64,000 nucleotides of DNA from Paraburkholderia translucens (GCF_020881035.1 NZ_JAJITC010000008.1:1-64000); one strand, 5' to 3'; numbered from the stretch's first letter, positions 31,457-42,278 are shown. Notes: generated from the sequence alone by a model not told the origin. Numbers and translations: made by a program.

Positions 31457-32698
31457 ATGGCTGTCAACTTTCCCTCGATCGATCCCGCTCAACTCCACCC
31501 AGTCACCGGCGTCACGCTCGGCTGGGCCGAAGCGAATATCCGCAAGCCGAACCGCAAGGACGTGCTCGTCATTTCCGTCGACGAGGGCGCGACGGTAGGC
31601 GGCGTGTTCACGCAGAACCGCTTTTGCGCGGCGCCTGTTACGGTCTGTCGGGAAAACCTGGAGCGCGTGCGCGCGGGCGGCAAACCAATTCGCGCGCTGG
31701 TGATCAACACCGGCAACGCGAACGCGGGCACCGGTGAGCCGGGCCTCGCGGCGGCGCGCGAAACTTGCGCGGAACTCGCGCGTCTCGCCGACATCACGCC
31801 CGAGCAGGTGCTGCCGTTCTCGACGGGCGTGATTCTCGAGCCGTTGCCGATCGATCGGCTGAAGGCCGGCTTGCCGGCCGCGCTCGCGAACCGCAAGGAG
31901 GCGAACTGGTACGACGCGGCGCAGTCGATCATGACGACCGACACGCTGCCGAAAGCGGCTTCGCGCCAAGTCACGATCGACGGTCACACGGTCACGTTGA
32001 CCGGCATCAGCAAGGGCGCCGGCATGATCAAGCCGAACATGGCAACCATGCTCGGCTTCCTCGCATTCGACGCGGCCGTCGCGCAGCCGGTGCTCGACGA
32101 GCTCGTGAAACACGTCGCGGATCGCTCGTTCAACTGCATCACAATCGATGGCGATACGTCGACCAACGATTCGTTCATTCTCATCGCGTCGGGCAAATCG
32201 AGCCTGCCCGCGATCACGTCCACCGATTCACCCGCTTATACGGCGTTGCGCGACGCGGTGACCGACGTCGCACGGACACTCGCGCAACTGATCGTGCGCG
32301 ACGGAGAAGGCGCGACCAAATTCATGACCGTGCATGTCGAAGGCGGCTCGAGCGTCGGCGAATGCCGTCAGATCGCCTATGCAATCGGCCACTCGCCACT
32401 CGTGAAGACGGCCTTCTATGCATCGGACCCGAACCTCGGCCGCATTCTCGCGGCCATCGGCTATGCCGGCGTGGACGATCTCGACGTCGGCAAGATCGAT
32501 CTGTATCTGGACGACGTGCTGGTCGCGACTGCCGGCGGCCGCAACCCGGCCTACCGCGAAGAAGATGGCCAGCGCGTAATGAAGAAGAGCGAGATCGGCA
32601 TTCGCGTCGTGCTCGGACGCGGGGATGCGCAATCCACGATCTGGACCTGCGATCTGTCGCACGACTACGTGAGCATCAACGCCGACTACCGCTCGTAA
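31457..32698 (+). CDS. argJ: Bifunctional ornithine acetyltransferase / N-acetylglutamate synthase
   Basis: A 413-residue enzyme recycling the acetyl group in arginine synthesis. It self-cleaves before the catalytic Thr197 within [15 protein letters not shown] conserved GEGATKF segment (about 287-293) lies in the beta half. The ATG at 31457 follows a weak cagg ribosome site. The downstream ATPase gene begins within 40 bases and may be cotranscribed. Confidence 0.95.
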   Translation: MAVNFPSIDPAQLHPVTGVTLGWAEANIRKPNRKDVLVISVDEGATVGGVFTQNRFCAAPVTVCRENLERVRAGGKPIRALVINTGNANAGTGEPGLAAARETCAELARLADITPEQVLPFSTGVILEPLPIDRLKAGLPAALANRKEANWYDAAQSIMTTDTLPKAASRQVTIDGHTVTLTGISKGAGMIKPNMATMLGFLAFDAAVAQPVLDELVKHVADRSFNCITIDGDTSTNDSFILIASGKSSLPAITSTDSPAYTALRDAVTDVARTLAQLIVRDGEGATKFMTVHVEGGSSVGECRQIAYAIGHSPLVKTAFYASDPNLGRILAAIGYAGVDDLDVGKIDLYLDDVLVATAGGRNPAYREEDGQRVMKKSEIGIRVVLGRGDAQSTIWTCDLSHDYVSINADYRS

Positions 32699-32737
32699 TC
32701 AGGTTCAATGCGCGGCCTTATGCCGTGCCCACACACC

Positions 32738-33607
32738 ATGGACAAACTCGAACAGTTTCTGACCCGGGCCGAAGCCGTGCTCGGCCGCCTGGAAGCGATG
32801 CTTCCGCCCGCCCCGCCGGAGATCGACTGGTCAGCCGCAGTCGCGTTCCGCTGGCGCAAGCGCCAGGGACGCGGCTATCTACAACCGGTGCCCGCCGTTT
32901 CGTCGATCACGCTCGACGACCTGCAGAACATCGATCGCCAGAAAGGGCTGATCGAACAGAACACGCGCCAGTTCGTGCGCAAGCAGCCGGCCAACAACGT
33001 GCTGCTGACTGGCGCGCGCGGCACCGGCAAATCGTCGCTGATTAAGGCGTGTCTGAACGCGTACGCGAAAGACGGCTTGCGCCTGATCGAAGTGGACAAG
33101 GACGATCTGCATGACCTCGGGGACATCGTCGATCTGATCGCGAAGCGCCCCGAGCGCTTCGTCGTGTTCTGCGACGACCTGTCGTTCGAAGAGGGCGAGT
33201 CGGGCTACAAGGCGCTGAAGGTCGCGCTCGACGGCTCGGTCGCGGCGCAGTCGGACAACGTGCTGATCTACGCGACGTCGAACCGCCGCCATCTGCTGCC
33301 CGAGTACATGAGCGACAACGAGACGTACAAGCACACGCCGGACGGCGAGATTCATCCGGGCGAACTGGTCGAAGAGAAGATTTCTCTGTCCGAGCGTTTC
33401 GGGCTGTGGGTCAGCTTCTATCCGTTCAAGCAGGACGATTACCTGACGATCATCGCGCACTGGCTGCGCCACTTCGGTTGCGACGACGCGGAGATCGAAA
33501 CGGCGCGCGGCGATGCGCTGGTGTGGGCGCTCGAGCGCGGCTCGCGCTCGGGGCGGGTGGCGTGGCAGTTCGCGCGTGACTGGTCTGGCCGTAAGACGTC
33601 GGCATGA
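32738..33607 (+). CDS. AAA ATPase of the DUF815 family
   Basis: A 289-residue ATP-binding protein with Walker A GARGTGKS (92-99), Walker B-like FVVFCDDLSF, and a sensor ATSNRRHLLPE. This matches DUF815 (YbbB-like) ATPases, whose role is not established. The start chosen is ATG 32738 (MDKLEQFL). An ATG at 32708 with a weak agg is in frame and would add ten residues. The stop overlaps the start of the Nudix gene (ATGA), indicating coupled expression. Confidence 0.85.
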   Translation: MDKLEQFLTRAEAVLGRLEAMLPPAPPEIDWSAAVAFRWRKRQGRGYLQPVPAVSSITLDDLQNIDRQKGLIEQNTRQFVRKQPANNVLLTGARGTGKSSLIKACLNAYAKDGLRLIEVDKDDLHDLGDIVDLIAKRPERFVVFCDDLSFEEGESGYKALKVALDGSVAAQSDNVLIYATSNRRHLLPEYMSDNETYKHTPDGEIHPGELVEEKISLSERFGLWVSFYPFKQDDYLTIIAHWLRHFGCDDAEIETARGDALVWALERGSRSGRVAWQFARDWSGRKTSA

Positions 33608-34050
33608 ACAAAGCAAGCGAGAACGCCCGCAAAGAAGCAGGCGAAATCGGCGCGAGCCGTCCGGTCACGGAAGTCGCGGTCGGCGTGCTAGTACAGCCGG
33701 ATGGGCGCTATCTGCTCGCACAGCGTCCGGCCGGCAAGCCGTACGAGGGCTACTGGGAGTTTCCGGGTGGCAAGCTCGAAGCGGGCGAATCGGTCGAGGC
33801 CGCGCTGGCGCGCGAGCTGCACGAGGAGCTGGGAATCGAGGTCCAGGCGAGCCATCTGTGGCACACGCTCGAACACGATTATCCGCACGCGTATGTGCGC
33901 CTCTTTTTCTGCAAGGTGATGCAGTGGTCGGGCGAGCCACACGGGCGTGAAGGTCAGGCTTTCGTGTGGCAAAGCTTGCCTGCGGATGTCTCGCCGTTGC
34001 TGCCGGCGACGATTCCGGTGCTGGAGTGGCTCGCGGCTGAGAAGAAGTGA
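33604..34050 (+). CDS. mutT: MutT-type Nudix hydrolase (8-oxo-dGTP diphosphatase)
   Basis: A 148-residue Nudix protein with a full box from Gly56 to Ile78 (G-x5-E62-x7-R70-E71-x2-E74-E75-x-G77). AQRPAGKPYEGYWEFPGGK is the typical MutT approach to it. It cleans oxidised dGTP from the nucleotide pool. The first 20 residues are a variable leader. It overlaps the ATPase gene and lies convergent to yacG. Confidence 0.88.
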   Translation: MNKASENARKEAGEIGASRPVTEVAVGVLVQPDGRYLLAQRPAGKPYEGYWEFPGGKLEAGESVEAALARELHEELGIEVQASHLWHTLEHDYPHAYVRLFFCKVMQWSGEPHGREGQAFVWQSLPADVSPLLPATIPVLEWLAAEKK

Positions 34051-34086
34051 TTGATTGAAGGCTGTGACTGAACAGGGCACGCGATA

Positions 34087-34112
34087 GCGGGCGCTGTCTC
34101 GGCAGCGCCCGC
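34087..34112. terminator. Hairpin between convergent mutT and yacG
   Basis: A perfect 10-bp stem (gcgggcgctg / cagcgcccgc, 34087-34096 with 34103-34112) with a 6-nt loop, 36 bases after the mutT stop. No U-run follows on either side, so it is only a probable transcription end. Confidence 0.5.
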
Positions 34113-34162
34113 CAGCGAGGCTCTATTACTTGTTGTGCGCTACTGGTGCGCTCAGTGCGGGC

Positions 34163-34366
34163 TCAGTGCGGGTTATAGTCGCCGCGCGGCGTTTCCTCTT
34201 CAGACGAAGACCCTTCCTGTTCATTGCCGCCAATCTTGTATTTTTCGGCGGCCCATGCGCCGAGGTCGATCTGCTTGCAGCGGTCGGAACAGAAGGGACG
34301 GAAGCGGCTCTCAGGAGCCCAGCGGACATCTTTACCGCAGGTAGGACATTTGACGACGGTAGGCAT
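34163..34366 (-). CDS. yacG: DNA gyrase inhibitor YacG
   Basis: A 67-residue zinc protein with Cys7-x2-Cys10 (CPTCG) and Cys26-x3-Cys30 (CSDRC), followed by [13 protein letters not shown] and an acidic disordered tail. E. coli YacG binds the gyrase B C-terminal domain. It is the last gene of the minus-strand run ending with coaE-zapD, the same association as in E. coli. Confidence 0.92.
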   Translation of the reverse strand: MPTVVKCPTCGKDVRWAPESRFRPFCSDRCKQIDLGAWAAEKYKIGGNEQEGSSSEEETPRGDYNPH

Positions 34367-34489
34367 ACGGTCGGACGGTCAATCGCAAACGGAACAAGTA
34401 ACGAATATAGGGCTATTTCGCGCCGCTTCAAAGGCGCGCTCGCTCAAATCCGGTTTTGCCTGCTCGATACGGTGGTGGTCTGCGGGCTG

Positions 34490-35290
<801 letters not shown>

Positions 35291-35394
35291 CTAATGCCGT
35301 GAGACTACCCAAGCAATCACGCACTTTTTCCCCGCGCTTTCGCAACTTTTTTCGCGAGTTCCCGATGTTCTGGGCGCTTCGGTTCCTGCGCGTG

Positions 35395-36009
35395 CTAGTA
35401 CTCGGCGTGCCCTTGCGCAAGCGACAGATACACGCGATGGTGAGCGTCCACCTGCGCCTCGAGTTCATCGAGCCGCACATTGTTGTTGACGATCACGTCG
35501 TCGGCGGCGGCGAGGCGCGCTTCGCGCGTGGCCTGGCGCGCGATGATCGCAAGCACCTGCTGCCGGCTGAAGCCGTTGCGGCTCATCACGCGCGCGATCT
35601 GCGTGTCGACGCTGCAATCGACGGTGAGCACGCGATTCACGCGACTCTTCCATGTTCCTGACTCGACCAGCAAGGGCACCACGACGATCACATACGGCCC
35701 TTGCGCTTCGCGCGCTTCGCGTTCGGTTTCCGCGCGAATCAACGGATGCGTGATGCCTTCGAGACGCTTGCGCGCGGTCTCGTCGCTGAACACGAGCGTG
35801 CGCATGCGCGCGCGATCGAGCGAGCCATCGGCAGCGACGAACTCTGTGCCAAATTCGGCGGCGATGTGCGGCATGGCGAGGCCATGCGGCGCGGTGATGC
35901 GATGCGCGATCACGTCCGTGTCGACGAGCGGCACACCGCGCGCGGCGAACAGATCGGCCACCGTCGATTTACCGCTACCGATGCCGCCGGTGAGTCCCAC
36001 AACGAACAT
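35395..36009 (-). CDS. coaE: Dephospho-CoA kinase
   Basis: A 204-residue P-loop kinase for the last step of coenzyme A synthesis. The N terminus [16 protein letters not shown] carries Walker A at about 8-16. The CoA-binding region [11 protein letters not shown] and the lid around [11 protein letters not shown] are seen. It starts three bases after the prepilin peptidase stop, so the two are cotranscribed. Confidence 0.95.
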   Translation of the reverse strand: MFVVGLTGGIGSGKSTVADLFAARGVPLVDTDVIAHRITAPHGLAMPHIAAEFGTEFVAADGSLDRARMRTLVFSDETARKRLEGITHPLIRAETEREAREAQGPYVIVVVPLLVESGTWKSRVNRVLTVDCSVDTQIARVMSRNGFSRQQVLAIIARQATREARLAAADDVIVNNNVRLDELEAQVDAHHRVYLSLAQGHAEY

Positions 36010-36012
36010 GCT

Positions 36013-36954
36013 TCAACCTCCCAGAGCCAGATAAAGCGGCGTGCCGACAAACAGCGTGAGCGCACCGCCCGCGGCGAGAAACGGCCCGAAGGGCAGCGGC
36101 TCCTCGAAGCGCATGCGGCCGCGCCACGTCGCCACGAGGCCGATCACGGCACCGGTTACCGCGGCGATCAGCACGATCTGCGGCAGCGCGGGCCAGCCGA
36201 GCCACGCGCCGAGCGCGGCGAGCAGCTTGAAGTCGCCATATCCCATGCCTTCGATGCCCCGTACGAGCTTGAATATCCAATGCACAGCCCACAACACCAG
36301 ATATCCGAAGATAGCGCCGAGCACCGCATCATGCAGGTTCGTGAACATGCCGTTGAAATTGACGATCAGGCCGGCCCACAACAGCGGTAGCGTCAAGGAA
36401 TCGGGCAGCAGATGCGTGTCGATGTCGATCGCGCTCGTCGCGAGCAGCGTCGCACACAGGCCAAACGCGGCGAATGCCATCAGGCTCGGGCCGAACGCCA
36501 TCAATGCGCCTGCCGCGAAAGCGGCGCTCGCAATTTCGAGCAGCGGGTAACGCGGGCTGATGGGCGTGCCGCAAGCGGAACAACGGCCGCGCAATAGAAC
36601 GTAGCTCAGAACCGGCAGGTTTTCCCACGCGCTCAGTACGTGGCCGCAATGTGGGCACGCGCTACGCGGGACCAACAGGTTGTAGCGCCCCGGCAGTCCG
36701 TCGTCCGGTTGCGGCTCGTCGGTGGCCTCGCTGATTTCGACGCGCCACGCGCGCTCGAGCATGATCGGCAGCCGATGCACGACGACGTTGAGGAAGCTCC
36801 CGATCACGAGGCCGAGCACGATGGCGAACGCGATCTGCACACCGGCGGGCAGGCTGGCGAACCCGAGACCGATATCGCTTGCAAAGCGGCCTGGCAGTAA
36901 GCCCGCGAGCAGGTTGGAGGAAGTTTGTGACACGAGTGGAAGAGGTGCCTGCAT
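36013..36954 (-). CDS. pilD: Prepilin peptidase / N-methyltransferase (PilD, GspO family)
   Basis: A 313-residue inner-membrane aspartic protease that cleaves and methylates type IV prepilins and pseudopilins. A cytoplasmic zinc domain has Cys100, Cys103, Cys125 and Cys128. Catalytic aspartates lie in SAIDIDTH (about 177-179) and in GYGDFK (Asp241). Seven to eight membrane helices are visible. It sits 27 bases after the pilC-like gene. Confidence 0.94.
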   Translation of the reverse strand: MQAPLPLVSQTSSNLLAGLLPGRFASDIGLGFASLPAGVQIAFAIVLGLVIGSFLNVVVHRLPIMLERAWRVEISEATDEPQPDDGLPGRYNLLVPRSACPHCGHVLSAWENLPVLSYVLLRGRCSACGTPISPRYPLLEIASAAFAAGALMAFGPSLMAFAAFGLCATLLATSAIDIDTHLLPDSLTLPLLWAGLIVNFNGMFTNLHDAVLGAIFGYLVLWAVHWIFKLVRGIEGMGYGDFKLLAALGAWLGWPALPQIVLIAAVTGAVIGLVATWRGRMRFEEPLPFGPFLAAGGALTLFVGTPLYLALGG

Positions 36955-36981
36955 GGTGAAGGAGTGGATTCGGCTGCGATG

Positions 36982-38220
36982 CTACACCACGTTGCCGAGT
37001 TGAATAATGGGGAGATACATCGCGATCACTAGGCCGCCGACCAGCGTGCCGAGCACGACAATGACGAGCGGTTCGCACAGACTCGATAGCGCGCCGATCC
37101 TGTCGTCGACCTGGCGATCCGCAAGCGACGCGACATCGAGCAGCATGCTGTCGAGCGCGCCGGACTCCTCGGCGACCGCAACCGGCTGCACGACTTCGGG
37201 AGGAAAGCAGTGCGCCGCGCGCATCGCCGCGGCGAGCCGCTCGCCGCGCCGCAGCCTCACGGCGATGCCTGCCGTCGCGCGATCGAAGAAGGCATTGCCG
37301 GTCGCCTGCGTGAGCGACTCAAACGCGTCGGCGAGCGGTGTGCCGGCCGACAGCAACGTGCCAAGTGCGCGGCTCCAGCGCGCCGCGCACAACGTACGCA
37401 GCAACGGGCCGGCCACGGGCAGGTTCAGCGATACGCGCGCGAAGCGGATGCGTGCGCTTGCCGAGCGGCGCAGGACATACGCGATCGCGGAGCTCAGTGC
37501 GGCCATTACCACGAACAGCGGTACGCTCCAGCGCGCGGCGCCCGCCGAGAGCGCCAGGACGAACTGAGTCGGTGCGGGCAGCTTCGCGCCGAAGCCATCG
37601 AAGATCTGTTTGAACGTCGGCACCACCCACACCAGCAATGCTGCGGTGATCGCGATGGCGAGCAGCAGGATCGCGACCGGATAGGTCAGCGCCGCCCGCA
37701 CTTTCGCGCGCTGCGCGGCGGCGCGTTCGCGATCGTCGGCGATGCGGGCGAGCACGGTGACGAGCGCGCCCGCCGCTTCGCCAACCTCGACGAGCTGGCA
37801 GTACAGCGCATTGAACTGCGCCGGGTGCCGCTGCAAGGCCGCCGAAAAACGCAGGCCCGCGGTGATGTCGCGCGCGAGAGTGCCGACGATACGCGGCATA
37901 CCTTGCCGCTGGCCGGACGTCGGCGGCTGCGCGAGTAATTCGAGCGCGGGTGCGAGCGGCAAACCTGCACGCAGCAGACTGGACAGTTGCCGCGTGAACA
38001 GCGTGACATCGGCCGCGCTAGTCTTCGGGCGTGGCGCCGGACCTTGCGTCGAGAGTTCGACGACAAAGAGGTTGTCGCGCTTGAGCAGCGTGCGCGCGGC
38101 GCTCGCGTCGGGTGCGATCAGCGTCCCGCTCTGGCGTGTGCCGTCCGCGTCGACGCCGCGCCATTTGAAGCGCAGGTCGGCTGCGCCGGGTAACGGCGGT
38201 GACAGCGTGGCGGTCCTCAT
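36982..38220 (-). CDS. pilC: Type IV pilus / type II secretion platform protein (PilC/GspF family)
   Basis: A 412-residue inner-membrane platform protein with two T2SSF domains (about 80-200 and 285-405) and three membrane helices. The start used is ATG 38220 (MRTATLSPPLPG), which overlaps the upstream ATPase stop as ATGA. An Arg-rich extension upstream is only the other frame of that ATPase. Pilin or secretin genes are not nearby, so its system cannot be fixed. Confidence 0.9.
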   Translation of the reverse strand: MRTATLSPPLPGAADLRFKWRGVDADGTRQSGTLIAPDASAARTLLKRDNLFVVELSTQGPAPRPKTSAADVTLFTRQLSSLLRAGLPLAPALELLAQPPTSGQRQGMPRIVGTLARDITAGLRFSAALQRHPAQFNALYCQLVEVGEAAGALVTVLARIADDRERAAAQRAKVRAALTYPVAILLLAIAITAALLVWVVPTFKQIFDGFGAKLPAPTQFVLALSAGAARWSVPLFVVMAALSSAIAYVLRRSASARIRFARVSLNLPVAGPLLRTLCAARWSRALGTLLSAGTPLADAFESLTQATGNAFFDRATAGIAVRLRRGERLAAAMRAAHCFPPEVVQPVAVAEESGALDSMLLDVASLADRQVDDRIGALSSLCEPLVIVVLGTLVGGLVIAMYLPIIQLGNVV

Positions 38221-39473
38221 GCGACCTCCGTGGCGGCGAGCGCTTCGGCGAGGCTCGTGGTGCCATCGCGCACACGCGCCAGCGCTGCGTCGCGTAATGT
38301 CGCAACCCGTTCGGTCTGGGCGAGGCGGGCCAACTCGTGCACGCCCGCGCCTGCGACGATCAGCTCGCGCATCGCGTCGGAGACGGGCATCACCTGATGG
38401 ATGCCGACGCGCCCCCGATAGCCGATGCCGTGACAAACCGCACAGCCGGTCGCCGCATACGGTTGCCAGCCGTCGAGTTCATGCTCGCCGAAGCCTGCGG
38501 CCGCGAGCGCCGCCGTCGAATGCGGCGCGGGCGCGCGGCATGCGAGGCACAGTCGCCGCACGAGCCGCTGCGCGGTCACGATGCGCAGCGCGGCCGCCAG
38601 GTTGTACGGCTCGACACCGATATCGATGAGTCGCGCGATGGCCGCGGGCGCGTCGTTCGTATGCAGCGTGGACAGTACGAGGTGACCGGTTTGCGCGGCC
38701 TTTACGGCGACGTCGGCGGTTTCGTTATCGCGGATTTCGCCGACCATGATGACGTCCGGATCCTGACGCAGGAACGCCCGCAGCGCGACCGCGAATGTCA
38801 GCCCGGCCTTTTCGCGCACGCTGACCTGGTTGATGCCGGCCAGCTGGATCTCCGCCGGGTCTTCCACCGAGCAGAGGTTGCGCGACTCGCCATTCAGCAG
38901 ATTCAGGAAGCAGTACAGCGACAGCGTTTTGCCGCTACCCGTCGGTCCGGTGACGAGCATCAGGCCATGAGGTGCGCGGATCGCGGCGTCGACGGTTTCG
39001 CGCTGTGCCGGATCGAGGCCGAGCGAATCGAGCGAGAGATCCGCGGGCAGCGCATCGAGGCGGCGTAGCACGAGCTTTTCGCCGAACAGCGTCGGCAGCG
39101 AATTGACGCGGTAGTCTTCGATCCGTCCCGGCGATGTTGCGAGGCGTAGGCGGCCGTCCTGCGGCACACGTCGCTCGGCGATGTCCATGCGCGCGAGCAC
39201 CTTGATGCGCGTGACGAACGCGTCGCGCAGATGCGCGGGCGGCTGCGGCGTTTCATGCAGCACGCCGTCGATGCGCAGACGCACACGCCAGCCATGCTCG
39301 GCCGGCTCGATGTGAATGTCCGACGCATTGCGCCGCGTCGCTTCGTGCAACGTGTCGGTCAACAGACGCACGGCCGGGGCGTTGTCGGGATCGTTCAGAC
39401 TCGTTGCGCTGGTTTCGCCGTCGGCTGCGAGTGGACGCGGCAACGCCGCTGCGGGGGCAAAAGGAGTTTGCAT
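38217..39473 (-). CDS. pilB: Type IV pilus / type II secretion assembly ATPase (PilB/GspE family), short form
   Basis: A 418-residue hexameric ATPase. Walker A GPTGSGKT lies at 176-183, the Asp box SVEDPAE at 202-208, the Walker B region RQDPDVIMVGEIRD at 236-249, and the zinc pair Cys309/Cys312 and Cys344/Cys347. Family members usually have 490-570 residues. This one lacks most of the N-terminal MshEN-type domain and begins close to the N2 domain (SDIHIEPAEHGW at 51-62). All catalytic motifs are intact, so it is not a pseudogene. It heads the ATPase-PilC-PilD-coaE run. Confidence 0.9.
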   Translation of the reverse strand: MQTPFAPAAALPRPLAADGETSATSLNDPDNAPAVRLLTDTLHEATRRNASDIHIEPAEHGWRVRLRIDGVLHETPQPPAHLRDAFVTRIKVLARMDIAERRVPQDGRLRLATSPGRIEDYRVNSLPTLFGEKLVLRRLDALPADLSLDSLGLDPAQRETVDAAIRAPHGLMLVTGPTGSGKTLSLYCFLNLLNGESRNLCSVEDPAEIQLAGINQVSVREKAGLTFAVALRAFLRQDPDVIMVGEIRDNETADVAVKAAQTGHLVLSTLHTNDAPAAIARLIDIGVEPYNLAAALRIVTAQRLVRRLCLACRAPAPHSTAALAAAGFGEHELDGWQPYAATGCAVCHGIGYRGRVGIHQVMPVSDAMRELIVAGAGVHELARLAQTERVATLRDAALARVRDGTTSLAEALAATEVA

Positions 39474-39620
39474 GAGAGACCGGTGATGAGCCGCCTGTAG
39501 AACATGACGGCTTCATCTTCCGGTTGTGGGCGTCCGAATGCCACTCGGCCATTCGGCTAATGGCGCGCATTGCGCGCCTGTGCGATGCTGACCTTGAACC
39601 GGCGAGCAACGGTGCAGAGT

Positions 39621-40919
39621 TCAGCCGGACCGCGTTCTACCGGCCTTCGTGCGTGACGGCGGCTTGAACAGCTTGACGGTGCGGATCGCCTGATCGTCGC
39701 TGCGCATCACCTCGACCTTGATGTCGCCGATGCGCACGCAAACGTCGCCGTCGGGGATATCTTCGAGGATTTCGAGAATCAGGCCGTTGAGCGTTTTGGG
39801 ACCGTCGGTCGGCAGCTCGAGTTGCAGCCAACGGTTCAGCTCGCGCAACGGCATGCTGCCCGCAACGATGCATTCGCCCGCCTCGTTCCAGCCGCCGCGC
39901 GAACTGGCGCCACGCGGAATCGATGTGGTGAATTCGCCGATCAGCTCCTCGATGATGTCTTCGGGCGTCAGGAGGCCCTGCAGTTCGCCGTATTCGTCGA
40001 CGACGAGCGCGATGCGCTGCCGGCTTTCCTGAAAGTACTGCAGCTGCTGGAATACCGGCGTGCCGCTCGGAACGAAGTACGGCTCGGCGAGCAGATCGCG
40101 CAAGGTATCGCGCTCGAGTTCCTGATTGTGCAGCGCCGACAGCGTCTTGCGCACGTGCAGCACACCGAGTACGCGATCGATGTCGCCCTGGTAGACGACA
40201 AGCTTGTTGTGATAGCAGGTCTCCAGCTGATGCAGGATCTGCTCGAACGGTGCGTCGAAGTCGAGCGCCTCGATGCGGCGGCGCGGGATCATCACGTCGT
40301 CGACCGAGATGTTTTCGAGGTCGAACAGGTTCAGCAGGATGCTGCGGTGCTTGGTCGGCATGAAGCTTCCCGACTCGAGCACGATGGTGCGCAATTCTTC
40401 GGTGGACAGCCGTTGCTCGCGCGCGCCCTTCGTATTGATGTGCAGCACGCGCAGGATGCCGGTTGCGAACAGGTTGACGAACCAGATCAGCGGCCTCGCG
40501 ACGCGCATCAGCGGTGCGATCAGGAGGCTCGCGGGTAGCGCTATTTTTTCTGGAAACGTCGCGCCGACGATCTTTGGCGTGATTTCCGCGAACACGATGA
40601 TCAGGAACGCGACGATTCCAGTTGCAATCGACAGCGCGAGGCTATTGCGGCCGAACGTATGCAACGCGACGGACGTGGTCATTACCGGAATGATCGTGTT
40701 GAACAGGTTATTGCCGATCAGGATCACGCTCAGCAACTGATCTGTCTTCGCAAGCAGGCCCTGGGTCGTTTTCGCTCCGAGCGTGTTCTTGCTGGCGAGA
40801 TGTTTGAGGCGATGACGGTTGAGCGCCATCATCGCTGTCTCGGAAATGGAAAAAAAAGCGGAGCAGACGAGCAGCAGAAAGACCGCGCCTATCTGCGCCC
40901 ATAAGGGAAGTTGTTCCAC
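39621..40919 (-). CDS. HlyC/CorC family CNNM and CBS-domain membrane protein
   Basis: A 432-residue protein with a DUF21/CNNM membrane domain (about 1-190, starting LPLWAQIGAVFLLL), a CBS pair (about 205-330, MIPRRRIEAL onward) and a C-terminal CorC/HlyC FAD-like domain (about 350-425). Related proteins affect magnesium/cobalt efflux or metal homeostasis; the exact role here is not known. The start is taken as GTG 40919 by analogy with homologues. Longer frames up to 41099 exist but show no ribosome site. Confidence 0.83.
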   Translation of the reverse strand: MEQLPLWAQIGAVFLLLVCSAFFSISETAMMALNRHRLKHLASKNTLGAKTTQGLLAKTDQLLSVILIGNNLFNTIIPVMTTSVALHTFGRNSLALSIATGIVAFLIIVFAEITPKIVGATFPEKIALPASLLIAPLMRVARPLIWFVNLFATGILRVLHINTKGAREQRLSTEELRTIVLESGSFMPTKHRSILLNLFDLENISVDDVMIPRRRIEALDFDAPFEQILHQLETCYHNKLVVYQGDIDRVLGVLHVRKTLSALHNQELERDTLRDLLAEPYFVPSGTPVFQQLQYFQESRQRIALVVDEYGELQGLLTPEDIIEELIGEFTTSIPRGASSRGGWNEAGECIVAGSMPLRELNRWLQLELPTDGPKTLNGLILEILEDIPDGDVCVRIGDIKVEVMRSDDQAIRTVKLFKPPSRTKAGRTRSG

Positions 40920-41100
40920 GCGTCGTGAAAAAAAGGGGAAAGGGATGGAGAGAATATAGCAGAGGGGGCTGCGCGTTCCGCCCTGGACGGTGGCGGCCGC
41001 GAGAACGACGACGACAACGCGGCAACCTACGCGCTTGCCGGACGACCGGGACGGGAAAAGAGCAGCGAAGCTCGAGGGCAGCGTAAAATCACCGCGCAAA

Positions 41101-41131
41101 ACAAAAAACCGCCGAGCAAGCTGCGGCGGTT
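41101..41131 (-). terminator. Terminator downstream of tRNA-Pro (minus strand)
   Basis: On the minus strand, aaccgccg (41124-41131) pairs with cggcggtt (41107-41114) around a 9-nt loop and is followed by ttttttgttttg. It lies 29 bases after the tRNA. Confidence 0.85.
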
Positions 41132-41159
41132 CTTGAACCTTGATCTAACAAGGGAAATC

Positions 41160-41236
41160 TGGTCGGGGTGAGAGGATTCGAACCTCCGGCCTCTACGTCC
41201 CGAACGTAGCGCTCTACCAGGCTAAGCTACACCCCG
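41160..41236 (-). tRNA. tRNA-Pro (anticodon CGG)
   Basis: A 77-nt cloverleaf on the minus strand. The acceptor stem is CGGGGTG/CACCCCG, with discriminator A and an encoded CCA end (41160-41162). The anticodon stem CTACG/CGTAG holds the loop TTCGGGA, giving CGG. The T-arm carries GGTTCGAATCC. It reads CCG proline codons, which are abundant in this high-GC genome. Confidence 0.96.
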
Positions 41237-41285
41237 ATTGGGTACTGCTGACTCGACTCAGACTAATTGGTCGTTTCAGTCTCGT

Positions 41286-42278
41286 TCAAGACTGTCTCGC
41301 CGTCGAGTAAGAACATAATTCTAGCAGGCTCTCTTTGAAAATGGAATGGGGAAACGAAGAAATTGCTGCCGCGGCTGCCTGAGCCTCCTGTTTCGCACAC
41401 TCGAGCGTGTGATCGAGTGCACCGGAGCGCGTGATCGCCTCGAAAATCGTATCGAAACGGTCGGTGCCGCCTTGTTCGATCGCTTCGCGCGCCAGCGCGG
41501 ACTGCTGGGGCGTGCCGCGTTCGATCAGATAGATGAGCGGCAGCGTCGGCTTGCCTTCGCGCAGATCGTCACCGGCGTTCTTGCCCATCGACTCGGCCGT
41601 ACCGGTGTAGTCGAGCCAGTCGTCCATGATCTGAAACGCGGTGCCGATGCGGCGGCCGTATTCGGCGGCGGCGGCTTCCGTTTTCGCGTCTGCGCCAGCC
41701 AGCACTGCGCCGAGCTGGGCGGCTGCCTCGAACAGCTTGGCGGTCTTGTAGCGGATCACTTGCATGTACCGGGCTTCGTCGACGTCCGCATCGTGCATGT
41801 TCAGCAACTGCAGCACTTCACCTTCGGAGATGATGTTGGTCGCTTCCGAAAGAATCTCCATCACGCGCATTTTTCCCACGCCGACCATCATCTGAAACGA
41901 GCGCGAGTAAAGGAAATCGCCGACCAGCACGCTCGCGGCGTTGCCGAACAGGGCATTGGCGGTCTGGCGGCCACGTCGCAGGTCGGACTCGTCGACCACG
42001 TCGTCATGCAGCAGCGTGGCAGTGTGGATGAATTCGACGACCGCGGCCAACTCGTGCCGATGCCCTGTCGTATCGCCCAGCGCGCCAGCTACGAGCAAAA
42101 GCAGCGCGGGTCGCAGTCGCTTGCCGCCAGCACTGATGATGTACTCGGAGATCTGGTTGATCAGCATCACGTCCGACGCGAGACGTTGCCGGATGACGCG
42201 ATTGACCTGCTGCATGTCTTCGGCGATCGGAGCAAGCAGGCTGGCGACGTTGGGGGAAGTGGTGGCGGTCGACGACAT
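41286..42278 (-). CDS. ispB: Octaprenyl diphosphate synthase
   Basis: A 330-residue trans-prenyltransferase making the C40 side chain of ubiquinone. The first Asp-rich motif is DDVVDE (92-97), followed by RRGRQTAN. The second is DDWLDY near 218-223. GGKRLRP (51-57) binds the diphosphate. It is divergent from rplU, the same arrangement as ispB-rplU in E. coli. Confidence 0.94.
   Translation of the reverse strand: MSSTATTSPNVASLLAPIAEDMQQVNRVIRQRLASDVMLINQISEYIISAGGKRLRPALLLLVAGALGDTTGHRHELAAVVEFIHTATLLHDDVVDESDLRRGRQTANALFGNAASVLVGDFLYSRSFQMMVGVGKMRVMEILSEATNIISEGEVLQLLNMHDADVDEARYMQVIRYKTAKLFEAAAQLGAVLAGADAKTEAAAAEYGRRIGTAFQIMDDWLDYTGTAESMGKNAGDDLREGKPTLPLIYLIERGTPQQSALAREAIEQGGTDRFDTIFEAITRSGALDHTLECAKQEAQAAAAAISSFPHSIFKESLLELCSYSTARQS

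Noticed and set aside
38217..39473. The PilB/GspE ATPase as a pseudogene because of its short length
   Set aside because: Walker, Asp-box and zinc-cysteine motifs are all intact, and the gene is translationally coupled to pilC.
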